Positions 12,420 to 20,323 of a DNA stretch of 27,007 nt are shown here, piece by piece. Both the position numbers and the translations under genes were made by a program. The notes below the pieces were generated by a model, which saw nothing but the letters and a program-made list of their open reading frames with translations, searched no databases and had not been told where the DNA came from. Position 1 is the stretch's first letter. The number at the start of each line of letters is the position of its first letter. Origin of the DNA: DATIXD01 sp035518875 (lineage in GTDB: Bacteria > Pseudomonadota > Gammaproteobacteria > Methylococcales > Methylococcaceae); contig DATIXD010000067.1 in the NCBI GenBank assembly GCA_035518875.1, positions 1 through 27,007 on the forward strand, given 5' to 3'.

Positions 12420-13037
12420 ATGAAAATAAGAACCACATGGAGCATCGCAGCGGCGGGGATTTGTCTTGCCTTGACCGGTCAGGTCGTTCAGGCTGCGGGC
12501 GATGCCGAGGCAGGCAAGAAAAAGTTTTACACCTGTGCCGGTTGCCACGGGATACGGGGTTACAGCAATACCTTTCCCACGTATGCCGTACCCAAGCTGG
12601 GCGGTCAGTATGCCGACTACCTCGTCGCGGCACTGAAGGCTTACCAGAATGGTTCGCGCAAGCACGGCAGCATGGAGGGCAATTCCGCCAGCATGTCCGA
12701 GCAGGATGTTCAAGACATCGCGACTTACTTGTCCAGATTCCGTTCGATCACCGAGAACAACGCCGTGACCGGCAATGCGGCGGCAGGCAAGACCAAGGCA
12801 GCAACCTGCGGCAGCTGCCATGGCGAGGACGGCAACAGCGAAGATCCCAACAACCCGCGTCTAGCCGCCCAGTATGAAAGCTATGTGGCCAAGGCCCTGC
12901 ACGATTACAAGTCGGGCGCCCGCAAGAATGCGATCATGAGCGGCATGGTCGGCGCCCTCTCTGAAGAGGACATCAAGGATATCGCGGCTTTTTATGCGAG
13001 TCAGAAGAAAGGTCTGACTATCGTTCAGGATGATTAG
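12420..13037 (+). CDS. Diheme cytochrome c4-like protein, exported
   Basis: This is a 205-residue exported c-type cytochrome. Residues 1-25 form a Sec signal peptide with probable cleavage after VVQA. Two CxxCH haem sites (CAGCH at 39-43, CGSCH at 130-134) sit in two similar halves, each followed by a conserved segment (PKLGGQYADYLVAALKAY and PRLAAQYESYVAKALHDY) and a methionine-containing loop (M85/M92; NAIMSGM). This duplicated architecture is that of cytochrome c4, a periplasmic or membrane-bound electron donor to terminal oxidases. The gene stands alone: 166 bases after rpoC and before a strong terminator. I saw no convincing promoter in the upstream gap. A subunit of a larger dehydrogenase is possible, but no partner is adjacent. 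Confidence 0.88.
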   Translation: MKIRTTWSIAAAGICLALTGQVVQAAGDAEAGKKKFYTCAGCHGIRGYSNTFPTYAVPKLGGQYADYLVAALKAYQNGSRKHGSMEGNSASMSEQDVQDIATYLSRFRSITENNAVTGNAAAGKTKAATCGSCHGEDGNSEDPNNPRLAAQYESYVAKALHDYKSGARKNAIMSGMVGALSEEDIKDIAAFYASQKKGLTIVQDD

Positions 13038-13080
13038 AGTTTAAACGCCCTTCGCCTTGAAGGGTCCAGTATGTTCACAC

Positions 13081-13123
13081 CTGGCTCGTCGGGAGGAAAT
13101 GTTCGACGGGCCAGTTTCATTTT
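13081..13123 (+). terminator. Strong hairpin terminator after the cytochrome c4 gene
   Basis: An 11-bp stem (13081-13091 with 13104-13114, one G-U pair) and a 12-base loop are followed by TTTCATTTTCC. It ends only 12 bases before the start of the next gene, so it both closes the cytochrome transcript and occupies the leader of the protease gene. The loop contains GGAGGA, a Shine-Dalgarno-like string, but it is too far from the protease start to serve it directly. Confidence 0.75.
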
Positions 13124-13135
13124 CCGTGGTATGCG

Positions 13136-13708
13136 ATGTCGATGAGTCGAGTCATTATCCTGATTATTTTCTCCCTTGTCGGCGTCGCCACGACGTGGGC
13201 GGGCGATGCGAAGGATGAATCCAAGCCGCAAGCGGTCAAGGAAAAGGTGGTCATGGGTTGGCTGGAATCCATCTTCATCAAGCCCTGGAATCGGAGGCTT
13301 ACGGCCAAACTCGATACGGGCGCCAAAACCTCTTCCCTGCATGCCGATGATATCGAGCACTTCGTCAAGAATGGCGAGGCGTGGGTGCGTTTCAGTCTGG
13401 TCGATATCGAAGACCGCAGCCAAAAACCCATCGTCGTCGAAAAACCGCTGGTGCGAACGGCCTACATCAAGAGTCATCAGCGCCAGGCGTCGAAACGCGA
13501 CGTCGTCCTGTTGACGGTCTGCAAGAACGGCAAGGATTACGAAGCTGAATTCAACCTGGTGGATCGCAGCAAGTTCAACTACCCGGTCTTGCTCGGGCGC
13601 AGTTTCCTGAAGGACGTCGCTCTGGTCGACGCCAACACCACTTTCCTGTTCAAGGCCGATGACGATGCTTGCGCGGCAAGCGCGAAAGGTTCTCCCGGAC
13701 GCCCTTGA
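13136..13708 (+). CDS. Retropepsin-like peptidase, 'ATP-dependent zinc protease' family (PF05618), exported
   Basis: The 190-residue protein belongs to the PF05618 family, named 'ATP-dependent zinc protease' but built like a retroviral aspartic protease. The catalytic signature is LDTGAKTSSLHA with the aspartate at residue 60, and the second conserved strand is YPVLLGRSFL near 150. A hydrophobic N-terminus (residues 4-22) looks like a signal peptide or anchor, placing it in the periplasm. Members such as RimB of pseudomonads trim glutamate tails added by RimK; here the partner ligase is two genes downstream. The start at ATG 13136 has no clear ribosome-binding site; ATG 13142 is the alternative. 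The N-terminal secretion signal makes its substrate more likely periplasmic than ribosomal (inference). Confidence 0.85.
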   Translation: MSMSRVIILIIFSLVGVATTWAGDAKDESKPQAVKEKVVMGWLESIFIKPWNRRLTAKLDTGAKTSSLHADDIEHFVKNGEAWVRFSLVDIEDRSQKPIVVEKPLVRTAYIKSHQRQASKRDVVLLTVCKNGKDYEAEFNLVDRSKFNYPVLLGRSFLKDVALVDANTTFLFKADDDACAASAKGSPGRP

Positions 13709-13748
13709 GCGAAGCCGACGAGCCTGAACGGCCTAGCGGAAAAGTGCC

Positions 13749-15278
13749 TTGAGAAGCCTGCACGTCAAAATTCTCGCCTTGTTCCTGGTCGCGATCGGCG
13801 TGGGTTTTTGTTATTACAAGGTGACCCGCTTAGGTTTGCCCTTGCTGCCGACCGAAACGGCCGATGTCTGGACCGTGGAGGCCCGAATCGAGTTCAAGCC
13901 GAAGAAGGATACCCCCGTCAAGGTGCAGTTTCAGATTCCGCGCGCGCCGGCCGGATACACCGTCGTCGACGAGAATTTCGTGTCCAGCAATTACGGCCTT
14001 GCGACCGAGGACGATGGCTTGCACCGTTCGGCGCAATGGGCGGTGCGCAAGGCCAAGGGTTATCAGGTGCTGTATTACCGGATTTATCTGGCGCGAGATC
14101 CGATGGCCGTGGTGCCGCCGACCCCATCGGAACCCCCGAGCTGGACGCCGCCCGAGTATCCCGAGCTGATTCGCTCGGCAGTTTACGCGGTGCTCGAAGA
14201 GGCGCGCAGCAAATCGGCGGACACGGTTTCCTTCAGCCGCGAGGTGCTGTTGCGCTTGAATGCGGCCGCTCCTGACGCCAATGTCAGTCTGTTGCGGCAG
14301 GACATGCAGACTCCCGACGATTGGGTGGGGCGGATCGTCGCCATTCTCGCCGGCGCCAACATACCCGCGCGCATGACCCATATCCTGATGCTCAGGGACG
14401 GCGTGCGGCATTCCGATTTGACGCCCTGGCTGGAGGTTTACGACGGCCAGGATTGGCAGGCTTTCAATCCGCAGACGGCGGAGTCCGGCCTGCCGAAGGA
14501 CGCGATCCTCTGGCATGTGGGCAATGCGCCGGTGCTGGACATCGCGGGCGGCAAACACGCCCAGGTGGACTACTCCGTCACCAAGCACACCCAGGACATG
14601 ACCCTGGTCGCGGAACAGCGGGCGCGGCAGATGGGATCTAGGATCATGGAGTTTTCCCTGTTCAGTCTGCCGGTACAGACGCAGAACGTTTACCGGATAT
14701 TGTTGTTGGTGCCGCTCGGCGCGTTTCTGATCGTCATCTTGCGTAACGTCGTCGGCATCAAATCGTTCGGCACCTTCATGCCGATCCTGATCGCTCTGGC
14801 TTTCCGGGAGACGGAATTGGTTTGGGGGGTGGCGCTCTTCTCGCTGCTGGTGGCATTGGGATTGGCGATCCGCTTCTATCTGGAATACCTCAAGCTGCTC
14901 CTGGTGCCGCGCTTGGCTTCCGTGCTCATCATCGTCATCATGCTGATGGCGGTGGTCAGTCTGGTGAGCTACAAGCTGGGATTCGAACGGGGCGTTTCGG
15001 TGGCGCTGTTCCCGATGGTGATTCTGGCGATGACCATCGAGCGCATGTCTTTGGTCTGGGAGGAGCTGGGGCCCCGGGAGGCTTTCCAGCAGGGATTCGG
15101 CAGCCTGTTGGTCGCGGTGCTGGGCTACCTGATCATGAACAGCAAATTTCTCGGCCATCTCGTGTTTGTGTTTCCCGAACTGCTCCTGGTCGTGTTGGCG
15201 GCGACCCTGCTGCTGGGGCGCTATACCGGCTACCGGCTGACCGAGTTATGGCGGTTTCGGGCCGCGCTCAGGGAATAG
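13749..15278 (+). CDS. Inactive transglutaminase fused to a multi-helix membrane domain (UUP1 family)
   Basis: The 509-residue membrane protein has an N-terminal helix (about 5-24), a large soluble part of about 290 residues and then a run of six to seven hydrophobic segments from about 315 to 495. The soluble part ends in a transglutaminase-like fold: GANIPARMTHIL (from about 201) and DLTPWLEVYDGQDWQAFNP (from 223) align with the catalytic-domain pattern, but the usual His is Thr225, the usual Asp is Asn240, and the only cysteine is C21 in the first helix. It therefore cannot be a cysteine transglutaminase and probably binds a peptide or amide. This matches the families 'inactive transglutaminase' (PF14400) and '7TM_transglut' (PF14402). 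The start is TTG at 13749, with a stop five codons upstream. It is followed 8 bases later by the ATP-grasp gene. Confidence 0.87.
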   Translation: MRSLHVKILALFLVAIGVGFCYYKVTRLGLPLLPTETADVWTVEARIEFKPKKDTPVKVQFQIPRAPAGYTVVDENFVSSNYGLATEDDGLHRSAQWAVRKAKGYQVLYYRIYLARDPMAVVPPTPSEPPSWTPPEYPELIRSAVYAVLEEARSKSADTVSFSREVLLRLNAAAPDANVSLLRQDMQTPDDWVGRIVAILAGANIPARMTHILMLRDGVRHSDLTPWLEVYDGQDWQAFNPQTAESGLPKDAILWHVGNAPVLDIAGGKHAQVDYSVTKHTQDMTLVAEQRARQMGSRIMEFSLFSLPVQTQNVYRILLLVPLGAFLIVILRNVVGIKSFGTFMPILIALAFRETELVWGVALFSLLVALGLAIRFYLEYLKLLLVPRLASVLIIVIMLMAVVSLVSYKLGFERGVSVALFPMVILAMTIERMSLVWEELGPREAFQQGFGSLLVAVLGYLIMNSKFLGHLVFVFPELLLVVLAATLLLGRYTGYRLTELWRFRAALRE

Positions 15279-15286
15279 GGCGAGCC

Positions 15287-16234
15287 ATGCACTGGATGAA
15301 CAGACTGCTGCCGTGGCGGCGCTTGCGCGAGTTGGGCGTCATGGGCATGAATCAGCGTAATGCGGATTTCATCCTGCCCTACAATCCCCGCAGAAACTAT
15401 CCCCAGGTCGACGACAAGTGCCGCACCAAGGAACTGGCCTTGGCGGCCGGCATCGCTGTGCCGGAACTGTACGGAGTGATCGAGATCGAGCATCAGATTG
15501 AGCAGCTTGAGGAGTTGCTCGCGCCCTATGAAGAGTTCGTCGTCAAGCCGGCGCATGGCAGCGGCGGGGAGGGCGTTGTGGTCGTGACTGGGAATTATAA
15601 CGGGCGCTACCGTCTTGCCAGCGGTCGGTTGGCCGATGCGGACGACTTGGGGCACCACATCTCCAATATTCTGAGCGGCATGTATAGTCTAGCCGGCCGC
15701 CCCGATGATGCGCTCATCGAATACCGGGTGAATTTCGATCCGATCTTTGCCGATGTGAGTTACCAGGGGGTGCCGGACATTCGCACGGTGGTTTTTCGTG
15801 GTGTGCCGGTCTTGGCAATGATCCGGCTGCCCACGCGCCTGTCCGACGGCAAGGCCAATCTGCACCAAGGTGCAGTGGGGGTGGGTATCGATCTGGCGAA
15901 CGGCCACACGTTTACCGGCGTTTGGCACGAAAGCATGGTGGAGCATCATCCCGACACGGGCGGCGCGATCTCGGGCCTGCAAATACCGCATTGGGACAGC
16001 ATTTTGGCATTGACCGCGCGTTGCCACGACATCGTCGGACTGGGCTTCATCGGCGTGGACATCGTGCTCGATTGCGACTTGGGTCCGCTGATGTTGGAGA
16101 TGAACGCACGCCCCGGCTTGAGCATCCAGCTTGCCAACAAGATCGGTTTGCTGCCGCGGCTCAACAAACTGGCGCGGATGGCGGAAATCCCGGCTTCGGT
16201 GGCGGAGAGGGTCGCGCTTGCCAAGGTGTTGTGA
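15287..16234 (+). CDS. RimK-related alpha-L-glutamate ligase-like ATP-grasp protein
   Basis: This 315-residue ATP-grasp enzyme is expected to join an amino acid, probably glutamate, to a carboxylate through an acyl phosphate. It starts MHWMNRLLPW, then shows the family-typical GMNQRNADFILPYNPRRNY and VDDKCRTKELA. The ATP-binding lysine lies in EEFVVKPAHGSGGEG (K87, glycine loop 91-96). The C-terminal metal-binding motif is LEMNARPG (270-277, E271 and N273). There is no signal peptide, so it works in the cytoplasm. The ATG at 15287 has AGGGCGAG just upstream, and the gap to the previous stop is 8 bases. A much longer open frame from 14822 overlaps the membrane gene and is rejected. The family matches TIGR02291-type ligases, whose substrate is unknown to me. 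Confidence 0.88.
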   Translation: MHWMNRLLPWRRLRELGVMGMNQRNADFILPYNPRRNYPQVDDKCRTKELALAAGIAVPELYGVIEIEHQIEQLEELLAPYEEFVVKPAHGSGGEGVVVVTGNYNGRYRLASGRLADADDLGHHISNILSGMYSLAGRPDDALIEYRVNFDPIFADVSYQGVPDIRTVVFRGVPVLAMIRLPTRLSDGKANLHQGAVGVGIDLANGHTFTGVWHESMVEHHPDTGGAISGLQIPHWDSILALTARCHDIVGLGFIGVDIVLDCDLGPLMLEMNARPGLSIQLANKIGLLPRLNKLARMAEIPASVAERVALAKVL

Positions 16235-16467
16235 GCGCGCGGAATGCATCGCGGGGGGCTTGCTCGACCGGAAGGGTCAACCGCCGCAAATTTAACGAAG
16301 GTGGTTGGGGGATGGGGACGAAAGCCTCGTATTGAGCTGGTGCGCGGCCTGACACGGGATCGTAATATTTCTCTGTTATAAATTCGAGGGATTTGGGTAT
16401 TCTGCATAAGGAGATGCGCCGCTTCATCATTTCCTTCCAAACCTTTCAACTTCCCAAGGGGTTTATA

Positions 16468-17523
16468 ATGCATAAGCAATTACTGGCAGTCGGTGCGGGG
16501 ATTGCCGCAGCCGTTCTCAGTTTCCAGGTCGGCGCCGCAGCGGCTCGCGACAACATCAACATCGTCGGTTCATCGACGGTATACCCGTTCGCGACGGTCG
16601 TGGCCGAGCGGTTCGGCAAGGCCGGCAAGTTCAAGACGCCCAAGATCGAGTCGACCGGCACCGGTGGCGGCATGAAACTGTTTTGCGGCGGCGTCGGCGT
16701 CGATTTTCCAGACATCGCCAACGCATCGCGGCGGATAAAAAAAACCGAGTTTGATGCCTGTCAGAAAGCCGGGGTCAAGGACATCGTCGAAGTCAAAATC
16801 GGTTATGATGGCATCGTGCTCGCCCATGCCAAGAAGGCGAAACCGATGCAGCTGACACGTAAAGAGTTGTTCCTGGCACTGGCAAAACAAGTGCCCGACC
16901 CGAGCTGCGCCGATTGCGACAAGCTGGTCGCCAACCCCTATAAGACCTGGAACGAGATCAATCCGGCTCTGCCAACCACAAAAATCGAGGTCTTGGGTCC
17001 GCCGCCCACCTCCGGCACCCGTGATGCCTTCGCGGAATTGGCGTTGGAGGGCGGTTGCCAGGGCTTCAACTCGATCAAGGCCTTGAAGGAAAAGGATGAG
17101 ACCGAGTTCAAGAAGGTCTGTCAGTCGGTGCGCGAGGACGGCGCTTATGTGGAAGCCGGCGAGAACGACAACCTGATCGTGCAGAAACTTGAAGCAAATC
17201 CCCATGCGCTGGGCATTTTTGGTTACAGCTACCTCGAACAGAATACAGACAAGATCGCGGCTGTTACGGTCGATGCCGTCGAGCCCACATATGAAAACAT
17301 TTCTGCCATGAAGTACCCGATTTCACGCCCGCTGTTCTTCTACGTCAAGAAGGCCCACGTCGGTGTCATCCCGGGATTGGATCGGTATATTTCCGAATTC
17401 ACCAGTGAAAAGGCCATCGGTGAGGACGGTTATCTGACCGAGAAGGGTTTGATTCCCCTGCCGGAAGCAGAGCGCAAGAAAGCCGCAGATGAAGCCAAGA
17501 AGCTGAAGACCATATCCATGTAG
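16468..17523 (+). CDS. pstS: Phosphate-binding periplasmic protein PstS
   Basis: PstS captures phosphate in the periplasm and hands it to the PstCA channel. The 351-residue protein has a signal peptide (1-24/26, ending GAAAA-RD) and the phosphate-binding loops GSSTVYPF (34-41), ESTGTGGG (61-68) and TSGTRD (181-186), the last carrying the Arg-Asp pair that contacts phosphate in the family. The ATG at 16468 follows AAGGGG with 7-base spacing; an open extension to 16393 would spoil the signal peptide and is rejected. Four cysteines in the middle of the protein (FDACQK, SCADC) and others near 190-215 suggest disulfides. It is the first gene of pstSCAB, separated from pstC by a strong hairpin. No clear Pho box could be confirmed upstream. 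Confidence 0.94.
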   Translation: MHKQLLAVGAGIAAAVLSFQVGAAAARDNINIVGSSTVYPFATVVAERFGKAGKFKTPKIESTGTGGGMKLFCGGVGVDFPDIANASRRIKKTEFDACQKAGVKDIVEVKIGYDGIVLAHAKKAKPMQLTRKELFLALAKQVPDPSCADCDKLVANPYKTWNEINPALPTTKIEVLGPPPTSGTRDAFAELALEGGCQGFNSIKALKEKDETEFKKVCQSVREDGAYVEAGENDNLIVQKLEANPHALGIFGYSYLEQNTDKIAAVTVDAVEPTYENISAMKYPISRPLFFYVKKAHVGVIPGLDRYISEFTSEKAIGEDGYLTEKGLIPLPEAERKKAADEAKKLKTISM

Positions 17524-17550
17524 TAAAATGCGCTCAGCGTAATTCTTCCT

Positions 17551-17582
17551 GAAGTGGCCGGAGAAGATTCTCCTGCCACTTC
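17551..17582 (+). promoter_or_regulatory. pstS-pstC intercistronic stem-loop
   Basis: A 15-base inverted repeat with one mismatch (17551-17565 with 17568-17582) leaves almost no loop and fills the gap between pstS and pstC. The following sequence, TTGTCGTTGATC, lacks a clear T-run, so it is better read as an mRNA-stabilising or partial-termination element. Such structures downstream of binding-protein genes let cells make more binding protein than permease. Confidence 0.65.
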
Positions 17583-17603
17583 TTGTCGTTGATCAGGATC
17601 TCC

Positions 17604-18983
17604 ATGCAAAAAACGACGCTTATTTTTTTTCTATTGTTACTCAGCGCGCTCGCCTTTTATTTCGGCCGCCATCGATCGATCCAACTCGCCGACGGCCGGA
17701 TCAGGAATCTCCATTCCCTCCCCAGTTATTATGGCTATTACACGGCGCTATGGTGCGGGGTGCCCGCTTTACTGATATTGCTCTTGTGGCTGGGTTTTGA
17801 AACCTCGGTCATCACGCATTTGGTACTTGCAGATCTTCCCGAAGACATGCGTGCGCTTCCGCCGGATCGGCAAAGTCTTTTGCTCAACGACATCAAGAAT
17901 GCGGTCAAGGGCGACTATACCGGGCAATTGGAGCCCGCGTTGCGACAGGCCGCGGATTATTATCTGCGTTTGCAGAACCTGAGCAATCTGCTCCTGAGCG
18001 TTCTGGCCGCATGCGTCGCTATCGCCGGTGCAGCGTGGGCGCGGCAGCAAATCCAAAAGAAGCACCGGGCGCGAAACAAGGTCGAAAACGCGACCATGAT
18101 TTTCCTGCTGGGGAGCTCCCTGGTTGCCATTCTGACTACGATCGGCATTGTGCTTTCGGTCTTGTTCGAATCGATCCGTTTCTTTGAAATAGTGCCAGTG
18201 ACCAATTTCCTTTTCGGTCTGGACTGGAGCCCGCAGATGGCCATTCGGGCGGATCAGGTTGGCTCTTCCGGCGCTTTCGGTGCCGTGCCCCTTTTCACAG
18301 GTACGCTGCTCATTTCGGCCATTGCAATGACCGTGTCAGTGCCGATCGGATTGCTGTCCGCGATCTATCTGGCGGAATACGCCAGTCTCAAATTTCGCGC
18401 AGCGGCCAAGCCGCTGCTGGAAATTCTTGCCGGCATTCCGACCGTGGTGTACGGGTTTTTTGCCGCGCTGACCGTCGCCCCGTTCACGCGCAATCTTGGC
18501 ATGGATCTCGGCCTGAACGTGTCTTCCGAAAGCGCCTTGGCGGCCGGGTTGGTGATGGGCATCATGATCATTCCCTTCGTTTCCTCCTTGTCCGACGACT
18601 TCATTAACGCCGTGCCGCAAGCGTTGCGGGATGGCGCTTACGCGTTGGGTGCAACCCAATCGGAAACCATTCGCCAGGTGATTATTCCCGCGGCGCTGCC
18701 CGGCATCGTCGGCGGAATTCTGTTGGCGGTGTCGCGAGCGATCGGCGAGACGATGATTGTGGTCATGGCGGCAGGATTGTCGGCGAATCTGACCGCTAAC
18801 CCACTCGAGGCGGTTACGACCGTCACCACCCAGATCGTGACCCTGCTGGTCGGCGACCAGGAGTTCGACAGTCCTAAAACGCTAGCGGCTTTCGCGCTGG
18901 GCCTGATTCTTTTTCTGTCCACGCTGGCCTTGAACATCATCGCTCTCCACATCGTTCGTAAATATCGGGAACAATATGAGTAG
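17604..18983 (+). CDS. pstC: Phosphate ABC transporter permease PstC
   Basis: PstC forms half of the inner-membrane phosphate channel. The 459-residue protein is much longer than E. coli PstC (319): about 200 residues with extra helices (1-20, about 38-62, 130-150) and a soluble segment (about 75-125) precede the transport domain. The conserved permease loop lies at about 345-370 (YALGATQSETIRQVIIPAAL), which docks the ATPase. ATG 17604 is preferred over TTG 17583 because AGGA stands five bases ahead of it and TTG 17583 lies right at the hairpin. The end overlaps pstA by 8 bases, so the permeases are translationally coupled. Similar long forms are known in other Gammaproteobacteria; the job of the extra segment is not known to me. 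Confidence 0.92.
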   Translation: MQKTTLIFFLLLLSALAFYFGRHRSIQLADGRIRNLHSLPSYYGYYTALWCGVPALLILLLWLGFETSVITHLVLADLPEDMRALPPDRQSLLLNDIKNAVKGDYTGQLEPALRQAADYYLRLQNLSNLLLSVLAACVAIAGAAWARQQIQKKHRARNKVENATMIFLLGSSLVAILTTIGIVLSVLFESIRFFEIVPVTNFLFGLDWSPQMAIRADQVGSSGAFGAVPLFTGTLLISAIAMTVSVPIGLLSAIYLAEYASLKFRAAAKPLLEILAGIPTVVYGFFAALTVAPFTRNLGMDLGLNVSSESALAAGLVMGIMIIPFVSSLSDDFINAVPQALRDGAYALGATQSETIRQVIIPAALPGIVGGILLAVSRAIGETMIVVMAAGLSANLTANPLEAVTTVTTQIVTLLVGDQEFDSPKTLAAFALGLILFLSTLALNIIALHIVRKYREQYE

Positions 18984-20292
18984 TTCCAACGAAGCCGGTA
19001 AGCCCGGCGCGCCGGGGCACCGTTCCCTTGACTCCGTTCGCGCAGGCCTTTCCCGCAGGCGGTGGGCGGAAATCCGTTTTCGTTTTTACGGAATGGTATC
19101 CCTTGCCATGGGGCTCCTGTTCTTGCTGATCATGTTCACCAGCATCATCGCCAAGGCTTACACCGCTTTCCAGCAGACCTATATCGCACTCGATGTACAT
19201 TTCGACGAACAGTTGCTCGATCCGGAAGGCAAGCGGGATCCCGTAACCCTGGACACTGCGGATTATGGCGCCTTGGTGAGGCAGAGTCTGGGCTTGCTCT
19301 TTCCCGAATATAAAGACCGCCAGCAGAAGCGCGCCTTGAACAACCTGGTGAGTTCTGATGCGACTTATGAGCTTAGGCGCCTGCTGTTGGCGAAGCCGGA
19401 TCTGATGGGCAACACGAACCGAATCTGGTTGCTGGCCGATGACGATGTGGACATGTTTGCCAAGGGGCAAATCGATCGCCTTGGCGCCGAAGCAGATCGG
19501 CGGCTGAAGGATTACCAGATCGCCTGGCTGGATAAGCTCCAGGAGGAAGGTCGGCTCGAGAAGCGTTTCAACACCAAATTCTTTACCGCCGGCGATTCAC
19601 GCGAGCCCGAACTGGCCGGAATTCGTGGCGCAGTAGTCGGCTCTTTCCTGACGCTGGTTGTCACCCTGGTTTTGTCGCTGCCCATCGGCTTCGCCACCGC
19701 GGTATATCTGGAAGAGTTTGCGCCCAGCAATCGCTGGACCGATTTGATCGAGGTCAATATCAACAACTTGGCGGCCGTGCCTTCCATCGTATTTGGCTTG
19801 CTGGGCCTGGCCGTGTTCATCAATTTTTTCGGTCTGCCGCGTTCCTCGCCACTGGTCGGTGGTCTGGTGCTGACCTTGATGACCTTGCCGGTTATCATAA
19901 TTGCCGGACGTTCAGCCCTGAAGTCGGTGCCGCCTTCGATTCGGGAGGCAGCATTGGGCGTAGGCGCTTCGCACATGCAAACCGTATTTCACCATGTCTT
20001 TCCGCTCGCCATTCCCGGCATGTTGACGGGCGCGATTATCGGCATGGCCCGAGCCCTCGGGGAGAGCGCACCCTTGCTGATGATTGGCATGGTTGCATTT
20101 ATCGTCGACATTCCGAGCAGTATTAACACCCCGGCTACCGTGTTGCCTGTGCAGATTTACCTGTGGGCGGATAGCCCGGAGCGCGGTTTCGTCGAGCGCA
20201 CTTCCGCGGCTATCCTGGTCTTGTTGGTATTTCTGATCGTCATGAACGGGTTGGCGGTGTACTTGCGCAAACGTTACGAAAAGCGCTGGTAA
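18976..20292 (+). CDS. pstA: Phosphate ABC transporter permease PstA (long form)
   Basis: PstA is the second channel subunit. The protein has 438 residues against 296 in E. coli. After the first helix (about 36-58) comes an insert of about 155 residues, rich in charged residues and predicted periplasmic, ending near RFNTKFFTAGDSREP; this resembles the DUF3333 extension of PstA proteins. The transport domain follows with the textbook ATPase-docking loop EAALGVGASHMQTVFHHVFPLAIPG starting at E324, and ARALGESAPLLMIG after it. The ATG at 18976 overlaps the pstC stop by 8 bases. The insert may contact PstS or the long PstC (inference). Confidence 0.93.
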   Translation: MSSSNEAGKPGAPGHRSLDSVRAGLSRRRWAEIRFRFYGMVSLAMGLLFLLIMFTSIIAKAYTAFQQTYIALDVHFDEQLLDPEGKRDPVTLDTADYGALVRQSLGLLFPEYKDRQQKRALNNLVSSDATYELRRLLLAKPDLMGNTNRIWLLADDDVDMFAKGQIDRLGAEADRRLKDYQIAWLDKLQEEGRLEKRFNTKFFTAGDSREPELAGIRGAVVGSFLTLVVTLVLSLPIGFATAVYLEEFAPSNRWTDLIEVNINNLAAVPSIVFGLLGLAVFINFFGLPRSSPLVGGLVLTLMTLPVIIIAGRSALKSVPPSIREAALGVGASHMQTVFHHVFPLAIPGMLTGAIIGMARALGESAPLLMIGMVAFIVDIPSSINTPATVLPVQIYLWADSPERGFVERTSAAILVLLVFLIVMNGLAVYLRKRYEKRW

Positions 20293-20323
20293 ACGCGTGC
20301 GTTGATCCACCGGGGTGGGGGTC

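Noticed and set aside
13099..13218. Small 39-codon frame starting in the loop of the terminator before the protease gene
   Set aside because: The GGAGG string is only two bases from its ATG, too close for normal initiation, and the product has no recognisable features.
13830..15158. Long minus-strand open frame (442 codons) opposite the transglutaminase gene
   Set aside because: Composition is rich in His, Gln and Arg, as expected for an antisense shadow of a GC-rich gene, and the + strand protein has clear domains.
14822..15286. N-terminal extension of the ATP-grasp gene to 14822
   Set aside because: It would overlap the membrane domain gene by about 450 bases; the family start MHWMNRLL with a ribosome-binding site lies at 15287.
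16349..16390. Possible Pho box upstream of pstS (CTGACAC and CTGTTATA)
   Set aside because: The two half-sites are 24 bases apart, not in the 11-base phase of a Pho box, and match the consensus poorly.
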